NCBI GenBank assembly: GCA_905250075.1 | Contig: CAJNOP010000347.1 | Coordinates: 147,626 to 211,625, forward strand | DNA: 64,000 nucleotides | Direction: 5' to 3' | Source: Rotaria sp. Silwood1 | Taxonomy: Eukaryota; Rotifera; Eurotatoria; Philodinida; Philodinidae | Shown here: positions 58,587-64,000 of the stretch, one piece after another | Position numbering within the stretch: position 1 is the stretch's first letter | Layout of the letters: every line of letters begins with the position of its first letter | Notes under the pieces: generated by a model | Database searches by the model: none | Told to the model about the DNA's origin: nothing | The model's input: only the letters and a program-made list of their open reading frames with translations | Translations under genes and position numbers: made by a program

Positions 58587-59718
58587 TCTTCTGATTAACT
58601 AAGTTTATTTGTCTTCACAGCAGTGTAGAGGCGATCAGGAGAGTGTTTCTCATTGATGAGACTGTTTGTCCAAATTAGATCGTTCTGTAACAATGTATCA
58701 TATCCAATTACAATAAATGATGTACATCTTGTTATTAAATAGGGGTCTTTTTCTTCTTTTACATCTATTCCGGTATCACCGACGTCCGATCGTATTGTGA
58801 TTTTATGAACGATGAATTTCGTTGAATGCAACAGAAAGCGTAATAAAACGGTGACAAACTATTTGAACAAAGCTTCATAGAAAATGAAATTCGCTGTACC
58901 AATGCGGCTATCGAAAATATGCAAGCGCTTGAAAAATGTCTGTCTTTCTAACATGAAACGGAGTATTGTTGTGGATGTTAAGAACTCGGAAAGTTTTCAG
59001 TACTGAGAATATTTTTATCTGCATTTTGTTCTTGTCAAGTAAGTTCGACTTCCATGTACGAAAACTTGCACTAAAAATATTTTTTCATTTCTCTTGATTA
59101 AGCGACTGATCACATCGATTTTCTTTACGCTGACCAATTTCTTTTTCTCGCTGTGGTCGTATTTGCCAAGTGCGATCATGTCATTGATGAAAGAAAAAAT
59201 TGATCACAAAAGTGTAGCATGTTGAAAATATCAAACCTGAACGGAACCGGTGGAATATTAGAACATGTTGGATGAAAAAGAACTGAATATATCATCAGCT
59301 AGACGTTATTTCACATTAAATGAGCGCATGTCCTTTATAGTATATCATTAAAAAGTGCAATGTTTCAACTATCGGTATCGATATATTTCATTTCGTCCGG
59401 TCACGATTTCAACAAGTTTGAGTAAATTATATGACGATCCGAGGAGTTCCTTGCATTCGAATTTCGTTACCGTTTTTGTCGATTGAGTTCCAGCAATTAC
59501 TGATTGGAATTCAGTCGCAAGTCGTCATGAAAAAATTTATGCCAAAATTCAGTAACCAAATAACTCATAGAAACTCAAAAGAATCAACAGATTTCGACTG
59601 AACGATACTATTTTGCGCTGTCATTTGCAAATATATGAGTCAAAACATGAGTAAAGAAAAGAAAAGCAACGTCTATACTCATACTCGAGGTGCATCATGA
59701 TGTGTTGTTATCTCTCTG
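58587..59718. other. Intergenic, upstream of NHL gene
   Basis: AT-rich sequence without a recognised gene or repeat. It ends at the TATA box of the NHL gene. Confidence 0.4.
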
Positions 59719-59726
59719 TATAAATA
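59719..59726 (+). promoter_or_regulatory. TATA box of the NHL gene
   Basis: TATAAATA 40 bp before the ATG at 59766. The spacing leaves room for transcription start about 25-30 bp downstream and a very short 5' leader. Confidence 0.5.
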
Positions 59727-59765
59727 AGCAAAGGAGTCACACACACTTTCGAATTTTTTCTTGTA

Positions 59766-61201
59766 ATGATTACAAAAACTATGATGTTTTTCTTCTTCTT
59801 ACTACAACTTGTAGCTCACGTATCGAGTTACAGTCGTTATGATAAATGTTCATCGAGTGGTAAGTGTCTCTTTCATTTTTGTATGATCAGAGAAACTATC
59901 CTATCGCGTGTTTCGAATGAGTTGAACTTTTAAACGTTAGGCTCGTATTACGAGTCACATAAATGCATCGATAGATCGTAGTAGAGCAAGATGTAATTTT
60001 TGCAAAGTGAAGCGCAGTCAAATTTGATTACCAGATGCATCTATGAAAACAAATTAGCACGACGTTTGTGCGTCTTTATTGCTATAATCAAGGACTAAAT
60101 AATTTAATGTAACATTTTTCAGCAACATTATGTGCCAAAACAACATGGGAATCTAACGGAAAAACGGTGGCTGGAGGCAATGGTCCAGGAAATGCTCTAA
60201 ACCAATTGAACTCCTCATATGGAGTGTTCGTTGATTCAACTGATGCCGTATTCGTCACTGACAATATGAATCATCGAGTGGTCAAATGGGAGAAGGGTGC
60301 ATCGAGTGGTGTCATTTATGCTGGAGGCCAATGTGGAGTGAGTGAGCAGGATCGGCTGTGCTTTCCTACTGCTCTCACATTCAACAAGGAAGGTACTTTG
60401 TTCGTTACTGTCGAGAACAGTTCGAGTGGGAGCGTCATTAGTTTGAAGAAAGGAGCTACGTTGGGTGAGATGTTCATTACTGCCAATTCATCTTTTTATG
60501 GTATCGCTTGGGATGACAAAAACGAGTATCTTTATCTTGGACATCATCGTGGACATCGTGTAGTCAAATATACGAAGGATGGGCAATTCGTAAGCATCGT
60601 TGCTGGTGGCAATGGTCAAGGCTCTGCGCTCAATCAACTTGACTATCGTACGTATACTTTGAGTAGTGTTCTGACTGTTGTGTTTATTTCTCATCACTTC
60701 TTAGCTCGAGGCGTTGCAGTCGATGAGTATGGAACGGTCTATGTGTCCGATTCCAGTAACCATCGTATAGTCAAATGGACAGTAAATGCTACCGAAGGAG
60801 TCATTGTCGCAGGTGGCAACGGCGTCGGTAATCGAACAGATCAGTTCAACATACCAGGCGGCATGATTCTCGATAAAAGTGGAACAATCTATGTAGTAGA
60901 CGAAAATAACCATCGCATTGTGAGTGTGCCTGCAGGTGCACAAAATGGAACTGTCATTGCAGGCGGACATGGCCAGGGTAATAGTTCAAGACAGTTGAGT
61001 AATCCAATCTACTTGGCATTTAATCGCGATGGAGACTTGTATGTGACTGATTGGAATAATTTTCGAGTTCAAATGTTTGCAAAAGAAAAGGACCCATCCA
61101 GTGGCAGCGACACTTACTATTTTTTTACTTCCTCAAGAAAATGGACACTACTGTCTTGCATCATTTCGTTGATGGTTTCATTTACTTGCTTATTCAAATA
61201 A
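59766..61201 (+). CDS. Secreted, probably GPI-anchored six-bladed NHL-repeat protein
   Basis: Three exons: 59766-59859 (signal peptide MITKTMMFFFFLLQLVA, donor GTAAGT), 60123-60647 (acceptor TTTTTCAG) and 60705-61201. The second intron is only 57 nt (60648-60704). The spliced protein is 371 residues. Six NHL blades can be seen by their AGGNG-type turns and xxDxxxxxYVxDxxNHRI/V strands: NMNHRVVKWEKG, RGHRVVKYTKDG, VDEYGTVYVSDSSNHRIVKW, TIYVVDENNHRIV and DLYVTDWNNFRVQMF are the clearest. This forms a beta-propeller, in bdelloids usually an extracellular recognition protein of unknown ligand. The C-terminus (SSGSDTYYF, polar, then a hydrophobic run to LFK) fits a GPI signal. A poly(A) signal AATAAA (61197-61202) overlaps the stop codon. 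Confidence 0.85.
60648..60704 (+). other. 57-nt intron, in frame and stop-free
   Basis: GTACGT donor and TTCTTAG acceptor. Splicing restores the blade start PRGVAVDEYG. The intron length is a multiple of three and has no stop codon, so an unspliced message would still encode a full-length protein with 19 extra residues inserted between blades. Confidence 0.75.
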
Positions 61202-61973
61202 AATCATCGTATCTTGCCCTAGAACAACATATGTGACGCAGAATCAGATACGTCCAATCGACTTTTCACTTAGAATATTTTCGCGCGCTCACGAAAAGCA
61301 ACGCGAAGTTGATAAAATTGAAACAAGAACTAACTTGTTCAAATGTTTAATTGCACTTGAACCGAGATAGTATTCATTCTAGTGGTACAAGTGAGCAATC
61401 GAAAAGCCTAGAATGATTTGATCGCCTAGGCTTTTTTCATATATCAAGGTTTTACTGAAGTTTTTTAAATGAAAAACCGTGATCCTCCTCGAAGCACTTT
61501 GAACGTTCACTGGAAACATTAGTAGTTTCGATCAGACGCTACGGTTAGTGAAAGCTCCCGTGAATGAACAAACAAACTTTATTCTCGAATTCGAATCGCG
61601 TGATAGAAGCCACTGAAAACTTGAACTCTTTCCAATGAACTATTCTTATAAAGAGCTCACGATGTACTGAATACTTTTTTAAAATTGATTCTGCTTGGAA
61701 GGATACAGTAGAAGAAATTGTAAAAGTCGTTGAATAATTAACTTTCTAACTTATCCAATCACGTTTCTTACTATAATAAGAAGCGATGAGTTGAGACTCA
61801 GAGTAAAAGAAAAATGAAATAGAATTAAACGCTTTCTTTATTACAAAAAAGTATGAATAACAGTGAAGCAATCAAAATAGATGTATCCTGCCGAATACAT
61901 TGATTGTCAGCAGACGAACTCATAGTTTGATTGTATGCAGATGGCCGAATGCTACCATATTTACGCAGCACAT
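61202..61973. other. Intergenic region
   Basis: An imperfect inverted motif around AAAGCCTAGAATG and CGCCTAGGCTTTT (about 61402-61436) could form a small hairpin. Nothing else is recognised. Confidence 0.4.
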
Positions 61974-62673
61974 TTAATTCTTCTCGTAGTTTAATTTTTT
62001 CATGTCATGGATTATTTTCAATGTCATAACCTTCGCCTGGAAAATGAGCAATTTGGTCGAAACGTCACGAACATTCAACGATCGTTCTAATACGTAATTT
62101 GCTATAGCAGGAACTTGAATGTCGTCTTCACCGCTCACAATATGCGTTGGCGTACAAAGGGCAGGGCCACATAAGACCATAAATTGACCCACTGACTTTT
62201 TTTGACCTACAGTCCTGGAATAGATATAGATCAACAGATCTTGTCACGGTGAGTATTTTGGTGCACTTTGAATGCATTTCGATGTAATACTAACGGATAT
62301 TTTGCTTCCAAAAAATACACTTTTCCACCCTAGGTACCTATGAAAATTAATTGTGCATGTGTCCTATGTCGACTGAGAGTTTCTGAATTTTTCAGTGTGG
62401 CTAGAGCACATATAGGTCTTCAAACAGAAATATTTAGATTGTGGCTATAATATGACTTCATTGTTGACTTTTATGAGTGATTATTTTATAAGGAAACATG
62501 ATTGAAACAGCTACATCTATACCTGGTCCATAAACAGCAACAGCATCCAAGAAAAAATAATTTTGTTCTTTGTTATGTCGTTTATGTGCAATGCCGCTGA
62601 TTGGTCGGCAACTATCTGTTGAATGATGGACTTTCCATGAATTAAATAGACCGTGCGGCAGGATCCCCTGCGA
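61974..62673 (-). CDS. Unrecognised gene, two exon-like segments (partial)
   Basis: On the minus strand an upstream segment (about 62500-62673) reads ILPHGLFNSWKVHHST, DSCRPISGIAHKRHNKEQNY and FFLDAVAVYGPG. A downstream segment (61974 to about 62221), after a TTCCAG acceptor, reads TVGQKKSVGQFMVLCGPALC, TPTHIVSGEDDIQVPAIANY and ends KKLNYEKN. Both look like real protein with conserved Cys, Gly and Pro. I cannot name the family. Exact splice junctions are uncertain and the 5' end is missing. Confidence 0.4.
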
Positions 62674-62949
62674 CTAGTGTTCCGACCAATTTCATATAAA
62701 GGACATGCAATAGTTGTCTTTTATCTCTCTCTCTACTTTCAATTGACACTTTGCTACCTATTTGTTCATGGCTCATCTGAACATTTCATCATAACCAATG
62801 AAGAGGCAGCCAAGAAACAATGTGCACTCTCTGAATAAACAGACTGATACACTTGAAGAGTTTTTAACCCACACATCCGGCGTCGAACAGAGTATCACTT
62901 TCTATTCAAATCACTATAATAGTTTTTCAGCATTGCAGGGCACGTTGCG

Positions 62950-63202
62950 TTGAATTCGAAGTTGGATTGCTGAAACGATTAAGGCAGAAGTCAAATGTGG
63001 ACAACATCTCTATTTCAATAAAGAATATTCTGTAGCAGTAGCGATGATGGAAATGGCAACAGATAAAGATTGGAAAACGCTGGTGAAAGTGCAAGTGTTG
63101 AGCCCATTGAAAATAACTATGACAAGTTTTGGACAGATAAGATTATCGGTCATTGTCATAGAGAGTTCACAGACGTGCAAGATTATATATTTACCTATTA
63201 AT
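62950..63202 (+). pseudogene. C-terminal remnant of an unrecognised gene
   Basis: A plus-strand frame reads SWIAETIKAEVKCGQHLYFN and KEYSVAVAMMEMATDKDWKT. A one-base shift is needed at about 63100, after which it continues EPIENNYDKFWTDKIIGHCH and EFTDVQDYIFTY before a stop. The resumption in a second frame with equally protein-like sequence shows it was coding. Family unknown. Confidence 0.45.
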
Positions 63203-64000
63203 CCTAGAAACTACAATTGAACAATCAACGTTATCAAGCATAGAAGAAAAATAACAGGATTTTTAATGGTTGAAGTAGTGAGAGAAAAATAACAACAAAA
63301 AGCCAATATTCTTTTAACAGTAAGATCTTGTGTGATACATATTCCAATCGATACATATCATATACAGTAGAAATCGAGATTGCAACAGAAGTTAGTAGAT
63401 TCAGATTTATTTTATTTGAGATTTATGCAAAATTATTTTTGGAAATGAATAATGATCATTGTGACAAAAAAATGACTGAGCAGAAAAAAAAGCTTTTTCG
63501 ATGAGTCAGGAAAGAGAAAGTGGTTGCATCATGCTTCTTATGAATGAGATACACCTTTTTATCTTTTCTGTTATCTATCTATGCTATATAAAGAAGAAGT
63601 CAAAGAAGTGCATATATTACAGTTTACACGAGAAAGAAAAAAATAAAATTAATGCTCTTTTCAACAGGACACATTGTTATAATAACCATCGGATATTTGT
63701 TATTGTAAGTTCGATTCAATGTTTAGACTCAGTTTTTGTTCAAAGTCTTTGTATTCTTAGTGCAACAACTGGTATAACAGTTGGTAACAAGAAAAACATG
63801 TTTTTTTTCTTTATCTGATACTCCATTTTTAGCTCAATTTAACTCTGATGGTCAGCAAAAACAAGAAAAATGTAAGTGGAATAAAAAATAGTTGTAGTGA
63901 TCACTAAACCTGTATATCGTATCCATCCGATGTCAATAAATTATGACTTTTCCGAGGGACTAATATCTTGTTTAATTTAGGTTTTTTTCAAACACGGTTG
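63203..64000. other. Intergenic region to window end
   Basis: AT-rich, with A-runs. Frames here are short and without domain signatures. Confidence 0.4.

Overview
The window reads as nuclear DNA of a eukaryote, most probably a bdelloid rotifer. The DNA is AT-rich and gene-poor. Genes have short GT-AG introns (one of 57 nt) and TATA/AATAAA-type signals. Gene families that are expanded in bdelloids are present: six-bladed NHL propellers, a Ser/Thr-rich exon gene with a lectin-like domain, F-box and ADP-ribosyltransferase-type remnants, and a very large NACHT protein. There are also many arrays of a degenerate TGTGGG/CCCACA repeat, which is the telomere repeat described for bdelloids. The genus cannot be read from the sequence. 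One 100-base N gap (20568-20667) shows this is a scaffold.

Layout. 0.4-2.3 kb: single-exon secreted M28-type zinc peptidase (minus strand). 2.7-4.1 kb: nested inverted-repeat element. 6.2-7.5 kb: BAHD-like HXXXD acyltransferase, an unusual gene for an animal. 9.0-9.9 kb: decayed gene of the bdelloid ADP-ribosyltransferase-associated family. 10.1-12.8 kb: a repeat-rich block with a coding remnant split by a 220-bp MITE, a 34-bp tandem repeat, a 10-bp minisatellite and three telomere-like arrays. 13.4-20.0 kb: a single open frame for a 2200-residue NACHT ATPase. 20.2-20.6 kb: another telomere-like array running into the gap. 21.0-21.9 kb: an 820-bp palindrome. 22.5-23.1 kb: F-box pseudogene. 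About 27.5-35.3 kb: a strongly diverged satellite array of roughly 93-102-bp units. 35.9-36.8 kb: Tc1/mariner remnant. 38.1-38.6 kb: a 150-bp duplication abutting a telomere-like array. 42.3-44.3 kb: exons of a Ser/Thr-rich extracellular gene. 45 and 56 kb: dead NHL fragments. 46.6-49.0 kb: a two-exon AIG1/GIMAP-like GTPase (minus) with a palindromic element in its intron. 52.0-53.0 kb: a 976-bp TA-flanked palindrome. 53.9-54.8 kb: a second, frameshifted AIG1-like copy (plus). 59.8-61.2 kb: an intact, probably GPI-anchored NHL protein. 62-63.2 kb: exon-like fragments of unrecognised genes.

No operon logic is expected or seen. The shared theme is accessory, fast-turnover biology: innate-immunity-type nucleotide switches (NACHT, AIG1 pair), extracellular recognition proteins (NHL, lectin-like), a probable horizontally acquired enzyme and many small non-autonomous palindromic transposons. 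The telomere-like blocks lie on both sides of the NACHT gene and recur to 58 kb. Most have a G-rich run followed directly by a C-rich run, the order expected of head-to-head joined ends or fold-back synthesis. All functional assignments rest on reading motifs by eye; no database search was possible.
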